Origin: Larix sibirica
Lineage: Eukaryota; Streptophyta; Pinopsida; Pinales; Pinaceae
Length of the DNA stretch: 19,000 nt
NCBI GenBank assembly: GCA_004151065.3
Contig: NWUY0300029679.1
Span: 6,889 to 25,888, forward strand
Direction: 5' to 3'
The position numbers and the translations under genes are program-made. A model generated the notes under the pieces. That model worked only from the letters and a program-made list of their open reading frames with translations, was not told the DNA's origin and did no database searches. Shown here one piece after another: positions 9,416-18,855 of this stretch (the first letter of the stretch is position 1; each line of letters begins with the position of its first letter).

Positions 9416-11017
9416 ATACATTAACAACCAAGGTAAGTTGAATCAAAAGAATAATAAATGGGTAGAATTATTGCAGAGTTATTCTTTTGTGTTGAAACAC
9501 AAACCAAGAGCATTCAATAAGGTAGCTGATGCATTGAGTCGGGAAGCAGCGTTACTCAATACCATGTCAGTAGAAGTGGTAAGTTTGAATTCTCTAAAGA
9601 TATTGTATGAAGAAGATGCATATTTCTCAAAATCTTGGAAGGCGTGTAAGGAGACTTGGAGTCTATACTGAACATGATATCTGGAATACCATATTCAAGA
9701 GGTTTTCTTTTTAAATCATCAATTGTGTATTCAAAGAAGTTCCATACGGATGAATCTCATTAAGGAGTTGGATAATGGTGGTTTAGTTGGGAATTTTGGT
9801 TATGATAAAACTATAGATTTGGTAAAGGAGAGGTACTTCTAGGATATCATTAATAAATATGTTGGGAAGTTTTTTGAAGGTTGCAGAATATGTCAATTGT
9901 CCCAAGGGAAAAAATCAAAATACATGAATCTATACTCCATTGCCAGTACCTGAACGACCATGGGAAGACATAAGTATGGATTTTGTTTTAGAATTACCTA
10001 TGACACAAAGAAAACATGATTCAACAATGGTAGTTGTGGATAGATTTTCAAAACTGGCACACTTCATGGCATGCAAGAAGACTAGTGATGCTAGTGAGGT
10101 AGCTTCATTATTTTTCAAAGAGGTGGTCATATTGCATGTATTACCACAAAGTATTACTTCATATCGTGATACAATATTTCTTGGGAATTTTTGGAGGAAA
10201 CTCTGGAAGAGATTAAGCTCAGATCTGTTATACAATTCAACATATCATCCTCAGATGCATAGGCAGACCAAAGTAGTGAACATGAGTCTAGGGATTTTGT
10301 TGAGAAGTTTGAGTGGAGAGAATTCTAGTCAATGGGATTTGGCATTAGCCCAAGTTGAGTTCACATATAATGATTCAGTGAAAAAAACTACAGGAAAGAG
10401 ACCATTTCAATTTTTTATGTCTATCTCCAAGAGGTGTGGTGGATTTGGTTTCATTTCCATATTTGGACAACCAAAGGAGTTTTGATGCAAATGATTTTGC
10501 AGACAAAATCCATCAATTGCAGGAACAAGTAAATAATAAATTGTAGACCAACAATGACAGTTACAAACAAAGGGAAAATCAACGCAAGATAAATAAGGTA
10601 TTCCAAGAAGGTGAGATTGTCATGGCTCACTTGAGGAAGGAAAAATTTACTAGGGGTACATATACTAAACTCAAGTACAAGAAGATAGGTCCATGCTGAA
10701 TCTTAAAAAATATTTCAGATAATGCATATCGGTTGGAACTTCCGGAGAAGTTTGACATATCTCCTACGTTCAATGTTACTGACCTCTATGAGTTTTGTGA
10801 AGGAGGCATGACAATAGATGAAGGTACCCTCAACGAATGGGAACAACATCTACCAATTAAGTTAGAAGAAATTCTTGCTATAATGGTTGGTAAGAAGATT
10901 CGTCAGAAGGAATACATGGAATATTTGATTAAGTTGAAGAACCGAGGGGTAGAAGATGCATAGTGGGTGATTGAAGATCATTTGGCATGTTTTCATATCT
11001 CTTATCCTAAACATTAA
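9416..11017 (+). pseudogene. pol: Second copy of RNase H tail, integrase and chromodomain
   Basis: This repeats the RNase H C-terminus, the whole integrase and the chromodomain with the same stops, the same frame changes and the same lost residues (Tyr codon at 10162, Lys codon at 10270, chromodomain stop at 10961). The only coding difference I saw is Ser for Pro in GENPSQ near 10324. The terminal stop is at 11015. Sharing every defect shows that both copies come from one already-dead sequence. Most likely it is the same locus written twice through an unmerged contig overlap; a real recent tandem duplication is the alternative. Confidence 0.88.
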
Positions 11018-11048
11018 TATGCACATGAGATGGAGCTCATGTTTTTCT

Positions 11049-11061
11049 TACCAAGGGTGTC
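11049..11061 (+). promoter_or_regulatory. Possible degraded polypurine tract
   Basis: TACCAAGGGTGTC lies just before the 3' LTR, where the plus-strand primer should be. Only AAGGG is purine-rich, so the tract is eroded or the element uses a short one. The call rests on position more than on sequence. Confidence 0.3.
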
Positions 11062-11251
11062 TGATGCAAAAGCATCCTTGGGCTCGAGCAATCCACATCA
11101 CCCAAAATATTTTTTTTCAAATTAGATAATAAGTTGAATAAGTATTGTCTTAGTGGTCCATTTTATTTATTTAATTTGCTAAGTATAGAGTTATGCTGCT
11201 ATCCACCGTTCAATTCGTATTGTTTCCACTTATGCTACTATTTTTGTGCAT

Positions 11252-11409
11252 GCTAAAACTCGTGCTAAAAATCATGTACATGTGGTATTCGACTTGCTAA
11301 AACACCTTTTGAAACTCCTATACATATTATATTTGATTTGTTGAAACACCTGCTAAAACTCTTGTACATATGGTATTCGACTTGATGAAACACATGCCGT
11401 GACTCCTTA
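11252..11409 (+). repeat. 44-bp tandem repeat inside the 3' LTR
   Basis: Three full units (11252-11295, 11296-11339, 11340-11383) and a partial fourth (11384-11409) follow the pattern G[CT]TRAAAC.C.TGCTAAA, then ACTCCTRTACAT and GTATTCGACTT. The 5' LTR has only about one unit, near 3963-4004 (GTTGAAACTCGTGCTGAAAC). Units differ from each other at many positions, so the array is old. It sits in the U3 half of the LTR, where repeats can act as enhancers; that role is inference. Confidence 0.85.
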
Positions 11410-11874
11410 ACCTTCAACGCCACCACAGAATCATTTCAAGATTCCACCCTGTCATTATGAATGATTCTTGCCGCCATGTGTTGGGTAGAGTAACCATAGC
11501 TAGAATATGAAGCATCATACCCAAACAATGAAGAGATGGGAGAACAATGGTTAGGGATGTGAATGGTTTGATGTTGGCAAAGGAAGCAAAATCGATTCAA
11601 CGGAATATTGTAGAGTTTAAAAGTAGAAATGGAAGCAATGATAGGAGGTTGGTTCAACATACAGAATAAAGATATCGTGGGGATGCATTGGAGAATGGAT
11701 CCAGGTAAAGAGCAGCATGAAGTAGAAGGCTGAAACAAAGGATTGGTACATTACTCAAGGACTCTATCCGCCTCATGATTCCAAAATTGTTATAGCATCA
11801 AGAGAAACCATTGGGTGAATGTTGTCACTCTTGTCAATATTTGATGAATGTAACTTTGTGATTCCCATTGAATC

Positions 11875-11881
11875 AATAAAA
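11875..11881 (+). promoter_or_regulatory. Polyadenylation signal AATAAAA in 3' LTR
   Basis: AATAAAA is followed by TTATGTGTGCATTTCATT, matching the block at 4437 of the 5' LTR. In a working element transcripts would end shortly downstream. Confidence 0.55.
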
Positions 11882-12027
11882 TTATGTGTGCATTTCATTT
11901 GGCATCCCACAATTAAATCTCTTAGTTAATTTGAATTGTGTGGGATAATAGCGTGATGGTTTTCTATTGTGCATTCTGGAAGCAGATTTAGGTTCTGTAA
12001 TGGGTTGTGTGTTGCATCACCTAGTAG

Positions 12028-12752
12028 GTGCATCACTTAGCCTAAGAGACATCAAAGTATACCTTAGAAATCCCAAATATTCTAGTGAACTTAAGTTGTT
12101 CAAGTCTCCATAATTCATGAAAGCGAGGAAATATAAAAAATAAATGGTAGAATGGCACACCGAATGGAACAAAGCATTGGGATTGAAATCCTTTCTTGGG
12201 TTATAAATTAGATACGGAGTTGAAAAGGTCAAAAGAGAATTCAATAGGGGCATTGAATTTTGTCTTACTGAAGTCGGTTCATGGTATTACGACTATGGGA
12301 GCATACATGACATTGAGGTTCCCTTGAGGTACACACATCTAGTGAAATGATGAGTACCCAAGAAAATTCCTCAATTGGACACTAAATTTTGTGTCAACGA
12401 GAGGATGCATGACATTGCTCCATCACCTATACATAATCAATGGCTATTTTCCATGGATTAAATAAGGATTAAATATGATGGAGTAACTTAATTAATGAAG
12501 CATGCCATACCATGTTACAATTATGGATATTGGATGAGGTTAGTCCAATATATGCAAAGTATGGAGAAATATGTAGTCGCTGCAAATTATATACAACTAA
12601 AACACAACAATAAAAATTATGGAGTGAGTATGAATATTGATGGAAGACCAAATGCTTTGTGGAATATTGTAGTGTTTATAAATAGTACACATCTTGAGAC
12701 AACAAAAAAAGAAACCAATTTCACATTTGAGCGGCTTGAAGGAAATTAGGTA
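12028..12752 (+). pseudogene. Unrecognised degenerate coding relic beside the 3' LTR
   Basis: From the LTR end the plus strand gives protein-like sequence: SLSLRDIKVYLRNPKYSSEL and FKSP (stop) FMKARKYK, then after one frame change near 12135 a single frame from ATG 12144 to TAA 12750. It reads MVEWHTEWNKALGLKSFLGL (stop 12204), IRYGVEKVKREFNRGIEF, then SWYYDYGSIHDIEVPLRYTH, two stops at 12348-12353, TKFCVNERMHDIAPS, stops at 12459 and 12489, then an 84-codon open end (MKHAIPCYNYGYWMR ... NIDGRPNALWN). Five stops in about 200 codons is fewer than chance for such AT-rich DNA, and the residue mix is natural, but I recognise no family. It could be an older element or gene into which the LTR element inserted, or a 3' extra region. 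Function unknown. Confidence 0.35.
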
Positions 12753-12837
12753 GTCATATGTGTAATAAAATCAATAGTTGGAGGGAAAGAACACCTATTT
12801 CATTAAATTTGTATTAATAAGGAAAAATATGGACTAA

Positions 12838-13210
12838 AAAGTGTGAATTTTGATTGTAAAAGTGTCAATATTATTCTTTCTAAAATGAAAATTCAGGTTC
12901 TTAAAGTGGGAATATTGGTTTTCAAAAGTGTGTTTTTGTATTTCAAAAGTGTGAATTTTGAATGATATCTAAACCCAAAGGTGCAATTTTCAATTCCAAA
13001 AGTGTGAATTTTGAATGATATCTAAACCCAAAAGTGCAATTTTCAATTCTAAAACCAGTTTTCAATTCCAAAAGTGTGATTTTCAATTCCAAAAGTGCGA
13101 TTTTTGAATCCAAAAATATGAATTTCAATTCCAAAAGTGTGAATTGTGATTCCAAAGGATGTTAATTTCAATTTCGCAGTCTTAAATTACAATTTCAAAA
13201 GTGTCAGTTT
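12838..13210. repeat. 21-bp-periodic satellite with a 53-bp higher-order unit
   Basis: The core word CAAAAGTGTGAATTT or its variants (AAAGTGCAATTTTCAATTC) recurs about every 21 bases. Inside it a 53-bp unit is repeated twice, at 12944-12996 and 12997-13049, including GAATGATATCTAAACCCAAA. Because 21 is a multiple of three, the minus strand of 12943-13155 stays open and reads as a seven-residue repeat (FTLLELK); this is a by-product, not a gene. Confidence 0.85.
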
Positions 13211-13687
13211 AATTGCTTCATCCCATACCTCTTTTTCATTTCAAAAAATACAAATAATGGCTTCATAAATCTCCATGTTTTACACATTGTACACCATGTT
13301 GGCTCATGTTTGTTTCTTTTTTTACCATTATTATTATTGGATATGCATGCACAATAAAAATATGACACCCATTGTTAAAAATATCAAAATTGTAAATATA
13401 TAATAAAATAAGAATCAAGTGACAACTTCCATTGCAATCGAGAGTTGTACCCTTTTAGTAAATGCGTAGTTCATTTTAGAAACTTCATTACATTGATTAA
13501 AAACACTATAAATTGTATATTTTGAAAGAGTTATTCAAAAAACTCACATCCCAAACATAGACAAAAGAGAGCGATTGTAGTGAAATCCAAGACAAGGACA
13601 AACTTTGTATTGAAATCCATTTTATTTATTGGCCAAGATACAAGGTTTCCAATGCAACAAAAATTCCTTCAACACAACTACTCAAAT
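13211..13687. other. AT-rich spacer, nothing recognised
   Basis: No open frame, repeat or RNA gene stands out in this stretch. Confidence 0.6.
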
Positions 13688-14065
13688 AAATAACTAACAT
13701 GGATTATATATTAACGAAACCTTTGAACACTTATCATCATAAAACTCATCTGGATTTTATATTTTCAATGTATGGATCATCCATCATTCTAAGAAGGATG
13801 ATGCATTTAAGGATGAGCTTTATATCCATCTGCATGATAACACAACTAGTCATATCAATAACTAACATCGATTATATTTTAAGAAAGTATCAATTTAACC
13901 TAACATCTAAACACTTTCCATCATAAAATTACTTTGGATTTGTTGTTTTCAATGTAAGTATCATCCTTCATTGTAAAGAAGAACATTTGAACACTTTCCA
14001 TAATAAAATTCCCTTGGATTTGTTATTTTCAATCAATGTATCATCCTTCACTGTAAAGAAGGATG
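13688..14065. repeat. About 80-bp imperfect repeat, three copies
   Basis: Copies lie at about 13722-13800, 13905-13985 and 13986-14065. Each has the order GAACACTTTCCATCATAAAA, CTTGGATTTGTTATTTTCAA, TATCATCCTTCA and TGTAAAGAAGGATG, with substitutions. The first two copies are also preceded by related leaders (AATAACTAACATGGATTATA at 13688, a similar one near 13858). A 75-codon open frame at 13699-13926 crosses this repeat and is not considered a gene. Confidence 0.75.
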
Positions 14066-14886
14066 GTATACTTAAAGATGAATTTTTATATTTAAGGATG
14101 ACCTCTATACAAATAAGAAATCAAAATGAATTTTAATACGAGAAATTTCTATTCTATGCTTTTCATCATATGGAAAGGAAAAGCATGGCTATGAAAATAA
14201 CCATATTGAACTTTAATCCCATAGAATAAATGAAATCCATAACAAATTTTCTCCTATAGAGTAGGTGAGTGCTATAAAATCACTATCTTTAACTTTCAAA
14301 TATTGTCCAATGAAAAAATGGGGAATTAAGAAGTTCAAGACAATGATTTTTATAACGCTCAACAAGTCTCAAATTTTGTGGTCCATTATTACTTGAAGAA
14401 ATAGAATATCCTTGGCTGAAATTAAGAATCCTTCACATTTTTTCACTACAAATAACCAATTCCTTTTTACTTTTAAACATAATAAATTGACATAAATGTA
14501 ATAGTCATCATGTAGGCCATTTTAATATTCTTGAATAGTTTGTTCCCTAAGAGCAGCTGGAAGATAAACATAACATCTAATATAAGTTGAAAATGTTAGA
14601 AAGAAATATTGAAGAATATATGCCATAAATACACTATTAATAATCTTTTTTCATTCATATTCTAAATAAATTAAGCCATTTTAAAGATATTCCTTCATGT
14701 CATTAAAATTTTCAAAATAGTTGATTGCATGGTCATTGATCATGAACAATTTAAAAATATTTGTAAAATGTACTAATTACTAGAAAGTAATAATCTCTAG
14801 AAATTCAACTCATATACAAGTGCCATGCTTATAAGCTTATCCTGATTACAACCATATACATGGCATCAAAAGTAGGGGTAGGTGAT
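14066..14886. other. AT-rich spacer with stray repeat copies
   Basis: No gene is seen. Two weak matches to the motif of the array at 15549-17449 occur near 14194-14211 (AAAATAACCATATTGAAC) and 14274-14294, suggesting that the array once extended, or was scattered, further left. Confidence 0.45.
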
Positions 14887-15099
14887 ATGGAGTTGCGAAA
14901 ATGTGTTTACATGCAAGTTGGAGATGGTTTAATGCCTTACTTAATGGATTCCCACCACATTAAGCGGTAACATGCTAAGGGGAATCCAAAGGACAAGGAT
15001 CTTTATGCAAATGATATGCAGGCGAGTGAAGAGACCCCCAACATGCACAACCATTCTAGAACCAACATTCTGAGGGATTGTTGGGATCAAATCTATTGA
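14887..15099 (+). other. Short coding-like stretch with one internal stop
   Basis: From ATG 14887 the frame gives MELRKCVYMQVGDGLMPYLM and DSHHIKR, a TAA at 14968, then HAKGNPKDKDLYANDMQASE, ETPNMHNHSRTN and DCWDQIY before TGA 15097. The segment looks less AT-rich than its surroundings. No family is recognised, and 70 codons with a stop is weak support; it may be a gene or element fragment. Confidence 0.2.
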
Positions 15100-15548
15100 A
15101 GTGTTCACTCTTGATGTTTAGTAGCGAGGAGGAAAATTCTAGCTCTCCAACTCTTACTGTGCTCAAGATTCCAAATTAATATGTTTTTCTTAGTTAATAG
15201 AAGGCACTGTCACTTTCCTACAAAACAATAATCTCTATAAATTCAAATGTATATAACTACTGTGTTACATCTCTCTTAATCCTATTGCATTATTAAGAGA
15301 ATGATTGCTTAACCGTAATATGTTATAAATATATATAAATTAAAAAATGCAAGTTGAAATATTTTCAGTTGAAGTCGAGAAAAATTAACAACTCAAATAC
15401 ATCAATGATTATCCACTTTGAAACACAATTATTCATATCAACAATAACAAGCTCGCAAAAGAGAGGTTTAAGATTAATAATGTTGATCACTATGCTCCAC
15501 AATGAAGAGGTATAATTACAAATAAAATTTGAATCCTTTATAAAAAAT
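15100..15548. other. Spacer, nothing recognised
   Basis: Low-GC sequence without open frames of note or clear repeats. Confidence 0.55.
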
Positions 15549-17449
15549 CACCATCTTGAAATATTCCCCATATGATCCTCCCACTTAACCATATGTGCAA
15601 TCTCTTCTAAATCCTAAGTTTTATATAAAAATCACCATCTTGAACTTTTAAATACTCCCTACATGGTCCTTCAACTTCACAACTTCGAAGTCCCTTCCAA
15701 ACCCAAAATTTTATATAAAAATAACCATCTTGAACTCTTAAACACGCTCCAAAGTGGATGGATCCTACAAAGTACAAATTTTATATGAAGACATCATCTT
15801 GATGTTTTAAATATTTCCCACCATAGAATTGTACTCAACCCTGGAATGAGGAATAACTCTCTCCCCATGGATTAGCGGAAGATAAGGATTTTGTTCATCC
15901 GTAGATGTATTCACCTTCTCATGTGAGACCAAAGCATGTTCACTTGTTACATTTATATTCATCCATATATGTCTTCACCTTCTCATGTGATACCAAAGCA
16001 TGTGCACTTGCTACATTTCTTTACTTTTGTTTACCTGCACCATTGTCATGGAATCCATGCTTAATGATATGGACTTGAAAAATGTTCTTTAGCTGTTCTA
16101 ACAATTTAAAAACATGTTGATATCCTTATTTATGGAGAATACTATTAGAGAAGGCATTGGTTCATGTGGAAGGAGAAATGGATTAGTGCAGTAAATTTTA
16201 TACAAACTCAAAATAGACCATCCATCCTCCACCAAGACTTGTAGTTGTCCAGAAATGAAACACTCCCACAAAGCATTATGATCTCTAAAATTCTCTCCAA
16301 ATGGTCTCTCTATAAAGTGTAACCCACCTCCCAACATAAATTTGATATAAAAATCATCATCTTGAACAACAAGAACAAGTTTCCTCCTCTAGATAGATGA
16401 GGGAGATACGTTTTATATTTAAGTAGTTGATCCAATGAAAATAAATAGGTCTTGGAACTAGATTTGTTGTAGGTGGATCTGGTAATGGATGAGTACAATA
16501 AAATTTATATAAATTTAAAATGGTGAATCCATACTCCACCCAAGAAACGCTACACCCAACCCTTCAACACTCCACCCATAAAACCATCCACTAGATCATG
16601 ATGAACTATTGAATATTTCCCAAATGGTTTGGTTATAAACTAAAAATGGTTTGTGCATCCTTGACCCAAACCTACAACTGACTAGAAAACAACACTTCAA
16701 CCAAGCATTGCAACTTTCCAAAAATAAACACTTTAACCAAGCATTATAGACTCTAAAATAATCTAAAAATGGTATATATGAACATAATTTTTATATAAAA
16801 AATACCACCTTGAACTAGAATAGAGTTCTCTTCTATAGATAGATGAGGGAGATAAATTTTATATTTAATTAGTTGATCCAATGAAAAGTAATGGGTCTTG
16901 AAATTGGTTTTACTGCAGGTGGAACCAAGAATGGATGGGTGAAATAAATTATATATAAACTCGAAATGGTACATTCATACTCCCCCAAAGAAACCCTCCA
17001 CCAAATTATGCAAAACTCCACCTGTGAATCCCTCCACTAAAGCATTAGGAACTCTTGCATATTTCCCAAATAGTTCGCTAATTAATTTCAATCCATTACA
17101 AATCATAATATTTATTTAAAAATCACCATCTTGAACTTCAATAAATTTTATATATAAGTAGTTGATCCATTGAAAAACAATGGGACTTGGATGTGGCGTT
17201 GGTTCACATGGAACTAGGAATTGACGAGCACAATTAATTTTATCTAAATTCAAATTTATCACAACCATGTACTCAAACTTCCAATCATCCATAGATGTAA
17301 GACTCATATTCAGGGATGTAACAATTCTTTCTATAAATGTAACAATGCCTTAAAGCATCATGGACTCTAAAATATTTCCCAAATGGTTTCATTATCCTTG
17401 CAACCAACCACCAAATCATAGATTTTTTATAAAAATCACCATCTTGAAC
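15549..17449. repeat. Degenerate repeat array based on a CACCATCTTGAAC motif
   Basis: The motif TATAAAAATCACCATCTTGA and its variants occur at about 15549, 15633, 15722, 15791, 16355, 16804, 17124 and 17437. The first four copies are spaced 70-90 bp; the last four close longer units of about 250-450 bp (about 16119-16367, 16368-16815, 16816-17136, 17137-17449). Within these units the order is constant: AGATAGATGAGGGAGATA (16393 and 16840), GTAGTTGATCCAATGAAAA, GAATGGATGAGTACAATAAA, a CTCCACC block, AAGCATTATGAACTCTAAAA, and ATTTCCCAAATGGTTT. Short minus-strand open frames here read VQDGDF repeatedly, which is the motif translated. Old tandem amplification is the simplest reading; no coding function is supported. 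Confidence 0.8.
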
Positions 17450-17635
17450 TTTTAAATATTCTTTGATGTTGTGGTAATTTATTACTTGAGCAAGGAGCGT
17501 CTCCTCCATGTATAAATTTTATATCGTTTCTCTTTAAAACAAACATTGTCTCCTCAAGCCCAATAGATGGTAGAGAATGGGAGAATAGTCGAGTGCTATA
17601 AAGACAAAAGCAAAATGTATTAAATTCATTTAAAA

Positions 17636-17863
17636 TAATTTTTAGTATAAACATACCTTATAACTTCAAAGAAAATATATCTTAATTTTAAAAAGAAATA
17701 ACCTAATGTAAAATCATTCTCAAGATAAAAATAACATATTATCTATAACTTAAATTACCTTAATGAAAATCCATAATCTTTAAAACATACTAAATTGACA
17801 TAAAAAATAATTTCGAGATAAACATAACATCTCATGTATAATTTCAATAATCTTATGAAAAAC
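17636..17863. repeat. Weak repeat of about 75-95 bp, three copies
   Basis: Related segments begin near 17636, 17712 and 17807, each with a version of AATTTCGAGATAAACATAAC, a run like TATCTATAACTT and an ending like TTAATGAAAA. Identity is low and the unit edges are uncertain. Confidence 0.45.
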
Positions 17864-18403
17864 AAAAAAGGGCTCATTCAACATTCCACCATGATGCCTC
17901 TCCATTAGAATAAAGAATCTAGGGAAATTTGGTTTCGTCATGTGGAGGTTGTAGGGAAGTTTCTTATTGGGGTGAATGGTGGTTTTTGTTAACTCTAGAT
18001 TAGTAGTATCTTATGAATAAATATCTTCAGGTGGTTCAGAGTGTTGGTATCCCCTTCTATGGTAATACACTTATAGAGGAATACATGTGGTGTGATCCAT
18101 CTATTGGATACCAAGGAAAGGATCGATGAAACTTTCTCCTAGATATAGCTTGATGTCAATAGACTCATTCAATAAGTGTCGGCCAAAATTTCTACTGGAT
18201 ATCAGTATACCTCTGGGAGAAAAAAATGCTAGCGTAAGTATCCACTAATGCAAGAAACTCTCCCTCATCAAGAAAATGTCATCCGACTATTTTCCATAGT
18301 CTTTCAACATGAGAAAAAAACACTGAAGGAAGTGTTGAGTGACCCAATTTTGATAATACTAAGGAAATAATTGATCTCAAATTAAACTAAACAAAATTCC
18401 ATA
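17864..18403. other. Spacer, nothing recognised
   Basis: No open frame of useful length or RNA gene was seen. Words such as GTGTCGGCC and TTTCTACTGGA echo parts of the weak repeat further right. Confidence 0.5.
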
Positions 18404-18800
18404 CAAATATCATCCTTTCGGAAAAGGTAACTAAAAATTTCTAGCTTATATCTCGATATAGGAAAACCATCAACATGAAAGTGTCGTCTGAGCCTTCTTC
18501 AAGGTCTCCATTGGTGAGAACAAAACATTGGTAAAAGTGTCAAACAACACTTCTAAAGACTCTCTATGATGGAATAAGGATCGACCAAAAATTAAGCAAC
18601 ACAACTTCGAAGAGAATACAATTTTGTAGAACACTTTGGGAAAACCCATATACTAATTCCCAACAAAAATAGTAGCCGAAAGATCCTCAACAAACCAATC
18701 AATGGGAATTCCATCCTTTAGGAAATGGTAGGGAAATATTTCCAATGAATATATTGATATGTTGTCATCATCATCGATAAAGTGGTGACCGACTCTTCCA
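18404..18800. repeat. Two weak copies of a repeat about 300 bp apart
   Basis: The segments from about 18404 and 18706 share the order TCATCCTTTCGGAAAAGGTA / CCATCCTTTAGGAAATGGTA, a GATAT element, ATCAACATGAAAGTGTCG / ATCATCGATAAAGTGGTG, and GACTCTTCC-like ends. Similarity is patchy, so this is a low-confidence repeat call. Confidence 0.4.
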
Positions 18801-18855
18801 CATGATATTCCTCCATGAGAAAATTATGATGGCTAAATCCCACGAAATCCCCCCG

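Larger units (their letters stand above)
9416..11063 (+). repeat. 1648-bp segment, second copy
   Basis: This is the counterpart of 7767-9414. It starts inside RNase H (YINNQGKLNQ) directly after the N and runs without break into the 3' LTR at 11062, so this copy belongs with the right end of the element. Confidence 0.95.
3768..12019 (+). mobile_element. Decayed chromovirus-type Ty3/gypsy LTR retrotransposon (composite as assembled)
   Basis: The element has the full Ty3/gypsy order on the plus strand: LTR, primer site, gag, zinc knuckle, protease, reverse transcriptase, RNase H, integrase, chromodomain, LTR. Integrase after RNase H separates it from the copia type, and the C-terminal chromodomain places it among chromoviruses; the sub-lineage is uncertain (Galadriel-like is a guess from the GPC and chromodomain wording). 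Every coding part carries stops or frame changes and integrase lacks two catalytic residues, so it cannot move by itself. LTRs are strongly diverged and flanks TACAT and CCTAG do not match. Single Ns at 4675 and 9415 sit in duplicated sequence, so the printed element joins three pieces that may come from more than one genomic copy; removing the overlaps would give about 6.4 kb. Confidence 0.93.
11062..12019 (+). repeat. 3' LTR
   Basis: It begins TGATGC and ends GCATCA, the same six-base inverted ends as the family LTR. The first 190 bases align well with 3768-3960; later parts align in blocks (ATCGATTCAA..G, TTGTAGAGTTTAAA, GCATTGGAGAA, AATCAATAAAAT). At 958 bp it is longer than the left LTR, chiefly because of a 44-bp tandem repeat at 11252-11409. 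The first bases can fold as GATGC-AAAA-GCATC. A second GCATCA occurs 16 bases further on (12030-12035), so the exact end is slightly open. Confidence 0.88.

Noticed and set aside
9381-9671. A 96-codon plus-strand frame starting MELMFFLPRVS and entering RNase H sequence
   Set aside because: It crosses the N at 9415 and joins LTR-proximal sequence to the second copy of RNase H. It is a product of the join, not a fusion gene.
3768-12019. An intact or autonomous retrotransposon
   Set aside because: There are many stops in gag and pol, frame changes, two lost integrase catalytic residues and no matching target-site duplication.
12943-13155. Heptad-like 70-residue minus-strand protein
   Set aside because: It is the translation of the 21-bp satellite; periodicity explains it fully.
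15549-17449. A CRISPR-like array or other spaced-repeat immune system
   Set aside because: Repeats are imperfect, spacing is irregular, the spacers are themselves related to each other, and the context is plant repeat DNA.
16098-17654. Several minus-strand frames of 60-79 codons sharing phrases such as VQDGDF and SLDQL.KYK
   Set aside because: The shared phrases come from the repeated DNA motif, appear in different frames and have no lasting open frame.
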